Shown here in pieces: positions 10,027 through 17,868 of a stretch of 19,914 nt of DNA. Both the position numbers and the translations under genes were made by a program. This DNA comes from Gemmatimonadota bacterium. Its GTDB lineage: Bacteria > Gemmatimonadota > Gemmatimonadetes > Gemmatimonadales > Gemmatimonadaceae. The notes beneath the pieces are model-generated. The model saw only the letters and a program-made list of their open reading frames with translations. It ran no database searches and was not told where the DNA came from. The DNA lies in NCBI GenBank assembly GCA_031127185.1, contig JARIET010000014.1, positions 1 to 19,914 on the forward strand. Reading direction: 5' to 3'. How positions within the stretch are numbered: the first letter of the stretch is position 1; the number at the start of each line of letters is the position of its first letter.

Positions 10027-10365
10027 ATGCGAAGCAGGGGTGTGCTGGCCCGCAGTCTTGTCCTTGCCATGGCCGTTGGCCAGGCGGGAATGCCGTCCGT
10101 GCTTGCTTTCACGGATGCGTCGCAGGGCCCAACGGCGTCGGCCGTGGAGCATATCGAGGACCAGACGCGCCGTTCCTGCGTCCCGGTCCATTCCGACGAC
10201 TGCACCGTGTGTCGCGCGCTATCTACCTCAGCGCCCGCCCCTGACGCCCAGGATGTCAGTTGGACCACCGATGCCGTTGTCCACGCGCCCGGAACACTTC
10301 GCCTCGCGATCCCGGTCGCCCATCACCTTCGGCAACACCCCTCGCGAGCTCCGCCGGCCGCCTGA
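10027..10365 (+). CDS. Small secreted Cys-containing protein (DUF2946-like)
   Basis: A 112-residue protein with an N-terminal export signal: basic MRSRGVLAR, then a hydrophobic run to about residue 28. The mature part has a cysteine cluster, Cys51 and DDCTVC (Cys59, Cys62), and ends in SRAPPAA. A single CxxC-type pair with a C-terminal R-x-P-P ending resembles DUF2946 proteins, small periplasmic proteins often found near metal uptake or copper genes. I recognise the pattern rather than a firm match. It precedes a metal-type TonB receptor by 133 bases on the same strand, consistent with a metal-handling role. The overlapping frame that extends the receptor gene upstream to 10040 lacks a signal peptide and is not coding here. 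Confidence 0.65.
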   Translation: MRSRGVLARSLVLAMAVGQAGMPSVLAFTDASQGPTASAVEHIEDQTRRSCVPVHSDDCTVCRALSTSAPAPDAQDVSWTTDAVVHAPGTLRLAIPVAHHLRQHPSRAPPAA

Positions 10366-10498
10366 ACCAGCCGGTTGGCGCCGCGCGCGCTGGTGCGCGG
10401 ACCTGTCGCCTTCTCCGGCCCCATTCCGCCAACGTCACCCCGTCATGCCTGATCTGGCGTGCTTCGGCGGTGCGTCGACATTTGGTTCAGGAGCAAAC
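10366..10498 (+). promoter_or_regulatory. Leader of the TonB receptor with a strong ribosome binding site
   Basis: This 133-base spacer holds no gene I can support. AGGAG at 10489-10493 lies 5 bases before the ATG at 10499 and decides the receptor start. It is among the clearest Shine-Dalgarno sites in the window. I see no terminator or riboswitch, so the receptor is probably translated from the same transcript as the upstream gene, although an independent promoter is possible. Confidence 0.6.
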
Positions 10499-12748
10499 AT
10501 GAATAGCGTAATGGTCAGGGCAGCCGCATTCGCGGCCCTCTTCGTAACATGTGCAACTTCCGGTGGGGCCATCCCCACCGGCGGGTTCCTGGCGGGCCCC
10601 TCCGTGGTCGGAGTCGTGCGCGATTCTGCAGGCGCCTTGCTTCCCAACGTACAAATCGTGGTCGCCGAGGCAGGCCGGTCAGCGACAACCGATGCGGCAG
10701 GCCGGTTCGAGATTCGTGGGCTGGCGCGCGGCGAGTATCACCTCACGACGTTGCTTATCGGCTATCGTCCCGGGCATGCGATTGTCACGGTGCCGGACGC
10801 CGGCCCGGACATCAACATTTCGATCGTGATGGCGGCCAGTCCGCTGCGGCTGCAGGCCGTAAGTGTCACCGCGTCGCCAACAGGGGCTGACCCCGAGCGT
10901 GTCGCCCAGGCGACGGTTGAAGTCTCGGGGCTCGCCCTTCAACGGGCGATGGCGAGCAACATCGCGCAGACGCTGGGGCAAGAACCGGGAGTGTCTGTAC
11001 GGTTTGATGGACCGGCCACGATGCCGGTCATCCGTGGCCTCACCGGAGACCGTATTCTGGTGCTGCAAGACGGCGCGCGCACCGCAGACCTGAGTTCCGC
11101 GTCCGCCGACCATGCCAGCACGGTCGACCCACTCTCGGCGAGCCGGATTGAGGTGGTGCGGGGTCCCGCGTCGCTGCTATACGGCAACAATGCGCTCGGC
11201 GGCGTGGTGAACGTGATCAGCAACGACATCCCCACATCCGTCCCCACACACCTTGAGGGGTACTTTGGTGCCATCGGATCCACCGGAGCACCCGGCGGAG
11301 CGACGACGCTCTCGCTGACGAACCGGCTCAGTGATGCCTGGGCGCTGAACCTGCGCGGTGGGCTGCAGAGTGCGTCCTCGATCCGGGTTGGCGGCGGAAA
11401 CGCGCTCAATAACACCCAATCGCGCAACCTGACCGGTAATGCCGGGCTGGGCTACGTTGGCCAGCGCGCCACCGTTGGTGGCTCGGTGTCGAACTACTCG
11501 TTCAACTACGGATTGCCGCATCCCCCGGGTGACGATGAAGTGATCCATATCGCGGGCAACCGGTTCTCGGCTGCCTTTCGGGCCACGGTCAATACGCGAA
11601 GCCGTGCGATTCCACTCGTGAAAGTGGATGCGGGCGCTCAGGACTATCATCACGACGAGTTGTCGGCTGCCGGCGCCGTGGGCACGGAATTCAAGCTGAA
11701 GACGCAGACGCTAAATGCGTCGGCGAAGACGCAGCTGGGTCGCACTCGCGGATCCGTCGGAGCTCAGCTGCTTGGCAAGCAGTACGCGGCCACCGGCGAC
11801 GAAGCGCTGACGCCAGCCGCGAACAGCACGGGGTTTGGCGCCTTCTTCTATCAAGAGCTTCCACTGCGTGGCGACGGGGCGTCCGAGCTGGTCCCGACGC
11901 TGAGTTTCGGTGGTCGTTTCGATATGTATGAGATCGCGTCCAAGGCCGGCGATCAGAAGTTTGGTGCCGCGCGTTCGGTCGATGTCTCGAGTCCGTCGGG
12001 CTCGATTGGTCTGAGCATTCCGCTGGGAGCCGTCGCGACGCTGAGCGGCAACGCCGCCCTGGCATTTCGGGCGCCGACGGTCGAGGAACTTTTTTCGAAC
12101 GGCGTGCACGAGGCAAGCGGCAGCTACGATCTTGGCAATCCGTCGCTGCGTGCCGAGCAGAGCCGCGGAGTTGAAGCGGTGCTGCGGGTGGGCACGGGGA
12201 CGGTGTCCGGGTCGGCCTCGGCGTACGTGAACAGCATCAGCAACTACGTCTTTCCCGACGTGAGGCGCGACACGACGGTTGATAGCGAGGAGATGCCATT
12301 GGCGATCTACGCACAGGGCGACGCTCGCCTCCATGGCTTCGAGGGCTCCGTCGAGATTCGCGCCACCACACAGATCGTGCTTGGGGCAATGGGAGACTAC
12401 GTGAAGGGCTCGTTCAGCGACGATGGCATGGCGCTGCCGTTCATGCCACCCGCTCGCGTGGGCGGATCTGCCCGCTGGGATGACGGTCGCCGAAATATTG
12501 GGGTGGAACTGCGCCACGGGTTTGAGCAGGATCGCATTACCGGCGGGGCTGATATTCGCACCGCGGGTTACACGCTGTTGAACGCCAGTGCCGGGATGAA
12601 CGTCGTTGCCGGCGGTCGCGTGCACAGTGTCACGCTCCGCGTGGACAATCTTGGCGACACGAAATATTTCGACGCAACCAGCCGGATCAAGGAATTCGCA
12701 CCAAGCCCGGGTCGCAATGTCGCGCTGGTTTACAAGGTGCTCTTCTAG
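10499..12748 (+). CDS. TonB-dependent outer-membrane receptor (ZnuD-like metal receptor)
   Basis: A 749-residue outer-membrane transporter energised by TonB. After a signal peptide (about 1-24) comes a carboxypeptidase-regulatory-like beta domain (about 36-112; GVVRDSAGALLPN, TTDAAGRFEIRGLARGEY). The plug (about 118-245) contains IRGLTGDRILVLQDG (178-192), SADHASTVDPLSASRIEVVRGP (202-223) and LLYGNNALGGVVNV (226-239). The beta-barrel ends in LVYKVLF with a terminal Phe, as usual. The plug's SxDH...VD...EVVRGP pattern and the barrel's His/Asp-rich loops (GLPHPPGDDEVIH; DYHHDE) resemble the ZnuD-type zinc receptors, so zinc or another divalent metal is the likely substrate. This is an inference from resemblance. 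The upstream frame to 10040 is rejected because a signal peptide and AGGAG mark 10499. It is followed by a strong terminator. Confidence 0.9.
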   Translation: MNSVMVRAAAFAALFVTCATSGGAIPTGGFLAGPSVVGVVRDSAGALLPNVQIVVAEAGRSATTDAAGRFEIRGLARGEYHLTTLLIGYRPGHAIVTVPDAGPDINISIVMAASPLRLQAVSVTASPTGADPERVAQATVEVSGLALQRAMASNIAQTLGQEPGVSVRFDGPATMPVIRGLTGDRILVLQDGARTADLSSASADHASTVDPLSASRIEVVRGPASLLYGNNALGGVVNVISNDIPTSVPTHLEGYFGAIGSTGAPGGATTLSLTNRLSDAWALNLRGGLQSASSIRVGGGNALNNTQSRNLTGNAGLGYVGQRATVGGSVSNYSFNYGLPHPPGDDEVIHIAGNRFSAAFRATVNTRSRAIPLVKVDAGAQDYHHDELSAAGAVGTEFKLKTQTLNASAKTQLGRTRGSVGAQLLGKQYAATGDEALTPAANSTGFGAFFYQELPLRGDGASELVPTLSFGGRFDMYEIASKAGDQKFGAARSVDVSSPSGSIGLSIPLGAVATLSGNAALAFRAPTVEELFSNGVHEASGSYDLGNPSLRAEQSRGVEAVLRVGTGTVSGSASAYVNSISNYVFPDVRRDTTVDSEEMPLAIYAQGDARLHGFEGSVEIRATTQIVLGAMGDYVKGSFSDDGMALPFMPPARVGGSARWDDGRRNIGVELRHGFEQDRITGGADIRTAGYTLLNASAGMNVVAGGRVHSVTLRVDNLGDTKYFDATSRIKEFAPSPGRNVALVYKVLF

Positions 12749-12764
12749 CTTGCCATAAGACACT

Positions 12765-12806
12765 GGCGGGGCGCCGTCGTGACAGCGGCGCCCCGCCTTC
12801 TTTATT
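12765..12806 (+). terminator. Rho-independent terminator of the TonB receptor
   Basis: A perfect 12-bp GC-rich stem (12765-12776 and 12786-12797) with a 9-base loop is followed by TTCTTTATT. It lies 16 bases after the receptor stop. The minus-direction flank lacks a T-run, so it probably ends only the plus-strand unit, although it also lies 18 bases beyond the stop of the convergent zinc-ribbon gene. Confidence 0.85.
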
Positions 12807-12814
12807 GGCCGCAG

Positions 12815-13021
12815 TCACTCCACGGCCGTCGCGCGGCCACGGAGCCTCCGCCCGCAGCGCGGGCAGTGTAGTTCATCCCCAGGTTCGTCCAGGGCATATC
12901 CGTACGCCCGCCCGCAGCTGCACGCCGCTTCGAGCGAGTCGTGTCCGCAGCCGATGCAGAACCCGTCCTCTTCCTCGTATTCGCGGAAGCGCCCGCAGGT
13001 GCCGCAGCGCTTGACGATCAT
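12815..13021 (-). CDS. Double zinc-ribbon protein, 68 residues
   Basis: A small cytoplasmic protein with eight cysteines in four pairs: Cys6/Cys9 (CGTC), Cys22/Cys25 (CIGC), Cys34/Cys36 (CSC) and Cys53/Cys56 (CPRC). This fits two zinc-binding ribbons in tandem; the third pair has CxC spacing rather than CxxC. There is no signal peptide and the tail is basic. Such ribbons act in protein or nucleic-acid contacts, and the role here is unknown. The ATG at 13021 follows the EnvC-like stop by 7 bases (an in-frame GTG one codon earlier is an alternative), so it is the last gene of the long minus-strand run. Longer upstream starts lie in the EnvC-like gene in another frame and add low-complexity sequence, so I excluded them. 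Confidence 0.8.
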   Translation of the reverse strand: MIVKRCGTCGRFREYEEEDGFCIGCGHDSLEAACSCGRAYGYALDEPGDELHCPRCGRRLRGRATAVE

Positions 13022-13028
13022 CACGAGG

Positions 13029-14240
13029 TCACCGGACGCCACGAAGCCAGTCGAAGGGGTCGACCGGCTGACCCTTGGGGCGGATCTCGAGATGGAGGTG
13101 CGGCTGCATGTCGGGGTCGGACACACCGACCGTCCCAACCTGTTGGCCCTTCGCCACGCGCACGCCCTTGTCCACGGACGCTTTGTCGAGCGAGCCGTAC
13201 ATCGAATAATCGCCGCCTCCGTGGTTGACGATCACGAGGAGTCCGTAGGTGCCGAATCGGGCGGCAAAGTCCACGGTGCCCGCGCTGATCGCCTTGACGG
13301 GGGTGCCTTTTGCCGCGGCGATGCCCATGCCGTTCCAGCGGATTGTGGTGTTGTTCGGGTTCACCTGACGCCCGAAGCGGTAGAGCACGGTGCCCTCGAC
13401 CGGCCAATCGAGGCGCCCGAGATCTGACGTGCGAAGGGTGCTGGCCGACGGGGCAGTGGCCCCGGGGCGGGAGTCCTCGCGACGACGCGCCTCGTCGAGC
13501 GCGGCCAGAAGGGTCGCAATCCTTGCTTCGTCGCGCTGCACCTGAGCCAGCCGCTGCTCAACCTGCCGCTGTTGCGCTTCGGCCTGCGCGAGACTGCGGC
13601 CGCGCTGTTGCTCGAGGGCGCGCAACGTGCGCTCTTCGGCCGTCCGCTCCTGACGCGACGCCTCGGCGTCATTGCGCAGCTTGACCAGCGAGGTGCGCGT
13701 GCTGGCAATCTGGTCGCCCAGCGTTGCCACGCGCAGCACCAGGGCGCGATCGCGCAGCGCGACAAGGTGGAGGTATTTGTACCGCGCCACCAGCTCGCCG
13801 AAGGATCGCGCCGAGAGCATTGCCTCCAGCGTGAATAGTCCGCCACGCTTGTAGATTTCGCGCACGCGGTAGCGCAGGATCGCCTCTTTCAGGGCAAGCT
13901 CATCCTGCGATCTCACGAGCTGCGCCGTGGCATCGGCTTCCTCGTCCACCAGCGACAGAATCTGCGTGTCCAGTGACCGTACGACGCGGGCGGTGGCATC
14001 CGCCTGCCGGTCGAGGTTGTTGCGCTCTTCCGCCAGATCGTGAACCGTGGAGCGAAGCTCGCGCATGCGGGCTTCGAGCGCCGCGCGCTCATTGCGGATC
14101 CGGTCGAGCTCTTCGCGCTGCTGGCGCGCCCGTTCCGCACTTGATGGAGGCGCTTGCGCTGCGAGCACCGTGACTGCACTGGCCAGAAGCGTTGCGATGA
14201 CGGAGAGGGCGCTCCAGGTCCTACCGGTCGGACGCCGCAT
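13029..14240 (-). CDS. envC: EnvC-like murein hydrolase activator (degenerate LytM/M23 domain)
   Basis: A 403-residue exported protein: signal peptide (about 1-29, cleavage near LAAQA), a long Glu/Arg-rich coiled coil (about 35-250) and a LytM domain (about 276-400). Active M23 peptidases have HxxxD and HxH zinc ligands. Here the first motif reads RWNGMGIAA (301-309), with Trp302 and Gly306 in place of His and Asp, just as E. coli EnvC has RWxGM. The second, HLHLE (381-385), is kept. It is therefore probably not a peptidase but an activator of periplasmic amidases at the septum, controlled by FtsEX. The ATG overlaps the ftsX stop (TGATG), and coupling to ftsE-ftsX is direct contextual support. 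A residual or different catalytic role cannot be excluded because HxH remains. Confidence 0.9.
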   Translation of the reverse strand: MRRPTGRTWSALSVIATLLASAVTVLAAQAPPSSAERARQQREELDRIRNERAALEARMRELRSTVHDLAEERNNLDRQADATARVVRSLDTQILSLVDEEADATAQLVRSQDELALKEAILRYRVREIYKRGGLFTLEAMLSARSFGELVARYKYLHLVALRDRALVLRVATLGDQIASTRTSLVKLRNDAEASRQERTAEERTLRALEQQRGRSLAQAEAQQRQVEQRLAQVQRDEARIATLLAALDEARRREDSRPGATAPSASTLRTSDLGRLDWPVEGTVLYRFGRQVNPNNTTIRWNGMGIAAAKGTPVKAISAGTVDFAARFGTYGLLVIVNHGGGDYSMYGSLDKASVDKGVRVAKGQQVGTVGVSDPDMQPHLHLEIRPKGQPVDPFDWLRGVR

Positions 14241-15088
14241 CAGACCGCCTTGAGGTGCCGCCCGACGCTGAACGCGCTGCCGGCGAGCCCAATCACGGTG
14301 CCGGCAAAGATGCCGACAACGGCGAGCCGGACGTCGAAAAACTCGGCGGCGAACACGTATCGACCGATCATCTCGCTTGCCGTCCAGGTCATCACGAGCG
14401 CAAGCAGGCCGCCCAGCGTGCCCTTGAGTGCCCCTTCGATGAGGAAGGGAGCGCGCACAAATCCGTCCGTGGCGCCAACCACGCGCATAATCGCGATTTC
14501 ACGTGCGCGGGCGAGTACGGCCATCCGAATTGTCGAGCCGATGATGATCACCGCGACTATTGCAAACGTCAGGCCGAGGCCGGTGCCCGCGAGTGTCGCC
14601 ACGTTGCGGATCTCCTGCAGCTTCTCCACCCACTCTTCGCCATAGCGAACGTCTTCAATGAAATCGTAGGTCCGAAGGCGCGCGGCGACCGAGCGGACGC
14701 TCGCCGGATCGCGGAACCCGGGCTTCAACGTGATGTCGATGGACGCCGGGAGGATTCCCGCATCGAAAACGTCACTGAACTCGCCAAGCTCGCGCCTGGC
14801 CCGTTCGAGGGCCTGCGTTGGCGTGATCAGAACGGCCGTAGCGACTTCCGGGAACGCCTGAACGTCGCCGAGCGCGGTGGCGGCGGCCTCGGCCGGCGTA
14901 CGGTCGGCCACGAAAGCGCGAATCTCGACACGGTCTTCGAGCCGGGTGAGGGCTTCACGAATGTTCAGCGCGACAAGGCCGAACAACCCGAAGGCAAAGA
15001 GCGAAAAGGCGATCGTCGTGACCGAAAGTGCGCTCAGCATGGGCGAGCGCCGGAACGCGAGCAGTGCCTCCCGCCAGGCCAGCGTCAT
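14240..15088 (-). CDS. ftsX: Cell division protein FtsX
   Basis: The membrane subunit of the FtsEX ABC-type complex, which passes ATP-driven conformational change through the membrane to periplasmic hydrolase activators. The 282 residues show four membrane helices, at about 17-41, 167-188, 225-245 and 255-276. A soluble periplasmic loop lies between the first two (EIRAFVADRTPAEA onward), the FtsX topology. The cytoplasmic segment REIAIMRVVGATDGFVRAPF is typical of FtsX/MacB-type permeases. The ATG overlaps the ftsE stop by one base (TGATG). A longer start (15169) would run back into ftsE and add 27 unconserved residues. The EnvC-like gene follows with the same one-base overlap. Confidence 0.95.
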   Translation of the reverse strand: MTLAWREALLAFRRSPMLSALSVTTIAFSLFAFGLFGLVALNIREALTRLEDRVEIRAFVADRTPAEAAATALGDVQAFPEVATAVLITPTQALERARRELGEFSDVFDAGILPASIDITLKPGFRDPASVRSVAARLRTYDFIEDVRYGEEWVEKLQEIRNVATLAGTGLGLTFAIVAVIIIGSTIRMAVLARAREIAIMRVVGATDGFVRAPFLIEGALKGTLGGLLALVMTWTASEMIGRYVFAAEFFDVRLAVVGIFAGTVIGLAGSAFSVGRHLKAV

Positions 15089-15855
15089 CAGGCCACCGGC
15101 GGCGTCGCGGGGGCGGGTTCGGCGGAGTCGAGTACCAGTTGGCCGTGGTTGATCTCGAGCGTTCGGCAATCGGATCGCTTCACGAGATCGAGGTCGTGCG
15201 TAGCCATCATCACCGCCGTGCCGGTGGCGTTGATCTCACGGAGGAGCTGGAAGATGCCGCGGGTCGCACGCTCGTCCAGGTTTCCCGTGGGTTCGTCCGC
15301 GAGCAGCACCAGCGGATCGTTCACGAGTGCGCGGGCAATGGCGACGCGTTGTTGCTCCCCTCCGGACAGTTCGCGGGGGAGAGCCTGCGCTTTGGAGGCC
15401 AAGCCAACCTGCGTGAGGAGCCGACCGATTCGCCCGCCCATGCTGGCGCGGGGTGCGCCGGTCACCTCAAGGGCGAATGCGATGTTCTGCTCGACGGTCC
15501 GATCCTCGAGGAGGCGAAAATCCTGAAACACGATGCCCAGCTTCCGCCGCAGCTTCGCAATATCGCGGTGCCGCATGGTGGCGGAGCTGAGCGTGGCGAT
15601 TTTCACCTCGCCGCTCGTCGGCCGCTCCTCGGCGAAGATCAACTTGAGGATCGTGCTCTTGCCGGCGCCCGATGGGCCGGTGAGAAAGACGAACTCACCT
15701 TTGTTCACCGCAAACGAGACGTCCTTGAGGGCCAGGCCGGTGCGCGCGAATTCCTTGCGCACGCGCGTGAACCGGATGACCGTGGCAGCGCTGTGCGTGC
15801 CCGTGGGGCCGGGAACACCGCCGGGTGACATACCGGTGGCAGGCTCCGGTGTCAC
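15088..15855 (-). CDS. ftsE: Cell division ATP-binding protein FtsE
   Basis: The 255-residue ATPase subunit of FtsEX. It shows Walker A GPSGAGKST (60-68), the Q-loop VFQDFRLL (109-116), signature LSGGEQQR (163-170), Walker B LVLLADEPTG (182-191), the D-loop Asp194 and switch His220. FIRLLxD-like QDFRLLEDRTV is characteristic of FtsE. The conserved core begins near residue 26 (VIRFTRVRKEF), so the protein carries a Gly/Pro-rich extension of about 25 residues. The GTG at 15855 abuts the upstream stop codon. The ATG at 15831 (residue 9) is a reasonable alternative, with GGAG about 13 bases before it. Its stop overlaps the ftsX start. Confidence 0.95.
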   Translation of the reverse strand: MTPEPATGMSPGGVPGPTGTHSAATVIRFTRVRKEFARTGLALKDVSFAVNKGEFVFLTGPSGAGKSTILKLIFAEERPTSGEVKIATLSSATMRHRDIAKLRRKLGIVFQDFRLLEDRTVEQNIAFALEVTGAPRASMGGRIGRLLTQVGLASKAQALPRELSGGEQQRVAIARALVNDPLVLLADEPTGNLDERATRGIFQLLREINATGTAVMMATHDLDLVKRSDCRTLEINHGQLVLDSAEPAPATPPVA

Positions 15856-17007
15856 CTACTTGAGTGCCTGCTCAAGGTCTGCGATAAGGTCATCGGCATC
15901 CTCGAGCCCGATCGAGAGCCGCAGAAAACCGTCCGGAACACCGGCGCGCGCGCGCGCTTCGCTGGAGAGGCGGGCGTGCGAGGTGTATCGTGGCTCACTG
16001 ACGAGCGAATCCACGCCGCCCAGGCTCGCCGCGTGCTGGAAGAGCTTGAGCCGGCGAAGAAACCGCTCCGTGCCCTTGGCCCCGGCTGTCAATTCAATCG
16101 CGAGCATACCGCCGTAGCCGTCCATCAGCGCTCGCGCGATTTCGTGGTCGGGATGATCGAGGAGGCCGGGATAGTGGACCTTTCGGATCTCTTTGCGGTC
16201 CGCGCACCAGTTGGCGATGCGCATGGCGTTGTCGTTCTGGCGCCGCACCCGGACGTCGAGCGTCTTCAGGCCGCGCTCGAGCAGCCAGGCGGCGAATGGA
16301 TCAGGCGCCTGGCCCCACACCATCATTTTCTGCAGTACTTCCTGAATGAATGGTTCCGTGCCGGCGACGACGCCGAGCATCGCGTCGTGATGGCCGTTGA
16401 GGTACTTGGTGCCCGAGTGGATCACGACATCGGCGCCGTGTTCGATGGGCCGGAGGTTCACCGGGCTGGCAAACGTGGAGTCCACCACGAGCGCCAGGCC
16501 CACTTCCTTGGTGAGGTAGGAGATGGGCCGCAGGTCGAGCACGCGGCAGCTTGGGTTCACGGGTGTCTCGACAAACACCGCCCGGGTTTCCTTGCGAAGC
16601 CGCTTGCGCCAGGCGCGGGGTTCGTGCGGGTCGACCAGCGTGACGTCCACGCCGTGCCGGGTGAATTCCTCAGTCAGAAGCCGAAGCGTGCCACCGTAAA
16701 TCGATGTGGCCGCGAGCAGGTGATCGCCCGGGCGGAGGAGGGCGAGCATCGCGCATGCGGTCGCGCCCATGCCGCTGGAGAGCAGGAGCGCGGCCTCGGC
16801 GCCCTCGAGCATCGCGAGGCGTTTCTGTACGCGCTCAAGGTTCGGCGTGTTGCCGTACCTGGTGTAGAGCAGGCCTGCCTCGGTTCCCACTTCCTGCACG
16901 AAGTTCACGGACTGCACGAGCGGCGGGGCAACCGGATCGCCCGGGTGGTGTGGACCTGCGCCACCGTGAATGGCAATGGTGGCCGGCGCGGGCTTCTTGC
17001 GGCTCAT
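15856..17007 (-). CDS. Cys/Met-metabolism PLP-dependent enzyme (cystathionine synthase/lyase family)
   Basis: This 383-residue PLP enzyme belongs to the family of cystathionine gamma-synthase, gamma-lyase, beta-lyase and methionine gamma-lyase. The PLP lysine is Lys201 in HSGTKYLNGHHD; Asp176 in VVDSTFA contacts the pyridine nitrogen; YTRYGN (48-53) and SSGMGA (77-82) help hold cofactor phosphate. The usual YxRxGNPT appears as YTRYGNTPN, a subgroup variant. The sequence does not separate a transsulfuration synthase from a lyase, so I give no symbol. The ATG at 17007 is preceded by GAGG about 9 bases upstream, and the gene is 10 bases after its neighbour. Its stop codon directly abuts the ftsE GTG. 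No functional link between this enzyme and the division genes is evident. Confidence 0.9.
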   Translation of the reverse strand: MSRKKPAPATIAIHGGAGPHHPGDPVAPPLVQSVNFVQEVGTEAGLLYTRYGNTPNLERVQKRLAMLEGAEAALLLSSGMGATACAMLALLRPGDHLLAATSIYGGTLRLLTEEFTRHGVDVTLVDPHEPRAWRKRLRKETRAVFVETPVNPSCRVLDLRPISYLTKEVGLALVVDSTFASPVNLRPIEHGADVVIHSGTKYLNGHHDAMLGVVAGTEPFIQEVLQKMMVWGQAPDPFAAWLLERGLKTLDVRVRRQNDNAMRIANWCADRKEIRKVHYPGLLDHPDHEIARALMDGYGGMLAIELTAGAKGTERFLRRLKLFQHAASLGGVDSLVSEPRYTSHARLSSEARARAGVPDGFLRLSIGLEDADDLIADLEQALK

Positions 17008-17017
17008 CAGCGTCGCC

Positions 17018-17323
17018 TCAAGCGTGTGACGGTGTAATGATAGCGCGGTCGGTGTTGACCTTCACGAGTCGCACGATCTCGCTGGGCGCGAGCCCGACGA
17101 TGTCCTGGGCCACGACGCCGCCGCGGGGAATTGCGTCGTCAATGTGTACGGCCGCGAGCTCATGCCGGCGAGGCCCATACACCCAGACCAGTTCAGCCTC
17201 GTGCACCGTCCGAACATGCGCTTCATACGTGTTGAGCCGAATCTCCGGTCCGCGGCTCGCATCCCCGGGTTTCGAGCTGATGAAGTGGACAACCTGCAGC
17301 GGTGGGTTGTACAGCTTCGCCAT
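17018..17323 (-). CDS. Unrecognised 101-residue protein coupled to the STAS-like regulator
   Basis: I do not recognise this family. Its ATG overlaps the stop of the STAS-like gene (TGATG), so it is very likely real and co-translated. It has no signal peptide, membrane segment or cysteine. The composition suggests a mixed beta structure: LQVVHFISSKPG, EAHVRTVHEAELVWVYGPR, then HELAAVHIDDAIPRGGVVAQD and SEIVRLVKVNTDR. The AxIDDAIPxGxV segment recalls double-psi beta-barrel domains such as the VCP/Cdc48 N-domain or molybdopterin-dinucleotide-type barrels, but this is a guess. Given its position it may be a partner of the STAS proteins. Confidence 0.75.
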   Translation of the reverse strand: MAKLYNPPLQVVHFISSKPGDASRGPEIRLNTYEAHVRTVHEAELVWVYGPRRHELAAVHIDDAIPRGGVVAQDIVGLAPSEIVRLVKVNTDRAIITPSHA

Positions 17324-17868
17324 CACGACACCACGCCAATCGGGGCGAAGGTGAATCCGTCGCGGCGCAGCAGGCGACGGTCGTAGAGGGCTTCGAGCAC
17401 GAGGAGCACTTCGTCGGCCGCACGATCACGCTCCGCGGCCAGATCTTCTGCCTGCACGCCGCCGCGGGTGTGAACCAGCTGCCAGATGATGCGCTCCTCC
17501 TCGCTCACCGCGCCCACGAGCCGCGCCGCGCCGTCCGCGAAGTGCACGACCAGCGCGAGACCGTGATGCAGGAGCACATCCTCGATGGCCTCGAGGTGCG
17601 CATCCGTGATGCCATGGAAGACAAGGGAGGACGGGCGGGCGCCACGCCGCGCGAGGTCGAGCAACAGCTTGGCGACGACCTCGTCGGCACAGGAATAATC
17701 CATCATCCCGATGTGCGTGAAGTCGAGCGTCGCCACGTCGTCCTCGCCGAGTCCGGCGAGTTCAGCTTCGATGCATCGGCGTACGGCCGCCCCAGTGGAG
17801 CGTGTCACGAGGTCGCCGTACGGGAGATTGGCCGAGTGGCGCAGCACAGAGCCCACGTCGATGCGCAT
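17323..17868 (-). CDS. STAS-like (DUF4325-type) protein with winged-helix-like C-terminus
   Basis: A 181-residue cytoplasmic protein. The N-terminal part (about 15-115) resembles STAS-like DUF4325 or SpoIIAA-type domains: VATLDFTHIGMMDYSCADEV, with Ser59 where SpoIIAA-like proteins carry the phosphorylatable serine of their DSSG motif. The C-terminal part (about 123-175) has the helix-helix-turn-wing pattern of a winged helix: ERIIWQLVHTRGGVQAEDLAAE, then VLLVLEALYDRRLLRRDG and a short strand. The protein could therefore be a DNA- or protein-binding regulator switched by its upstream ATPase. That is inference from domain look. The ATG overlaps the STAS-HATPase stop (TGATG), which also rules out the longer frame to 18015. 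Confidence 0.8.
   Translation of the reverse strand: MRIDVGSVLRHSANLPYGDLVTRSTGAAVRRCIEAELAGLGEDDVATLDFTHIGMMDYSCADEVVAKLLLDLARRGARPSSLVFHGITDAHLEAIEDVLLHHGLALVVHFADGAARLVGAVSEEERIIWQLVHTRGGVQAEDLAAERDRAADEVLLVLEALYDRRLLRRDGFTFAPIGVVS

Noticed and set aside
9042..10244. 400-residue plus-strand open frame opposite maeB
   Set aside because: It is a high-GC shadow of maeB and then crosses the divergent promoter region and the 10027 gene. No recognisable domain.
10040..10498. Upstream extension of the TonB receptor frame, which would make a 902-residue protein
   Set aside because: The extension has no signal peptide and an Arg/Pro-rich composition, and overlaps a better gene in another frame. 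AGGAG and a signal peptide mark the start at 10499.
14255..15526. 423-residue plus-strand open frame opposite ftsX and ftsE
   Set aside because: It is antisense to two clearly identified genes and has low-complexity charged composition without motifs.
15976..17037. 353-residue plus-strand open frame opposite the PLP enzyme gene
   Set aside because: Antisense shadow of a well-supported enzyme gene; no family features.
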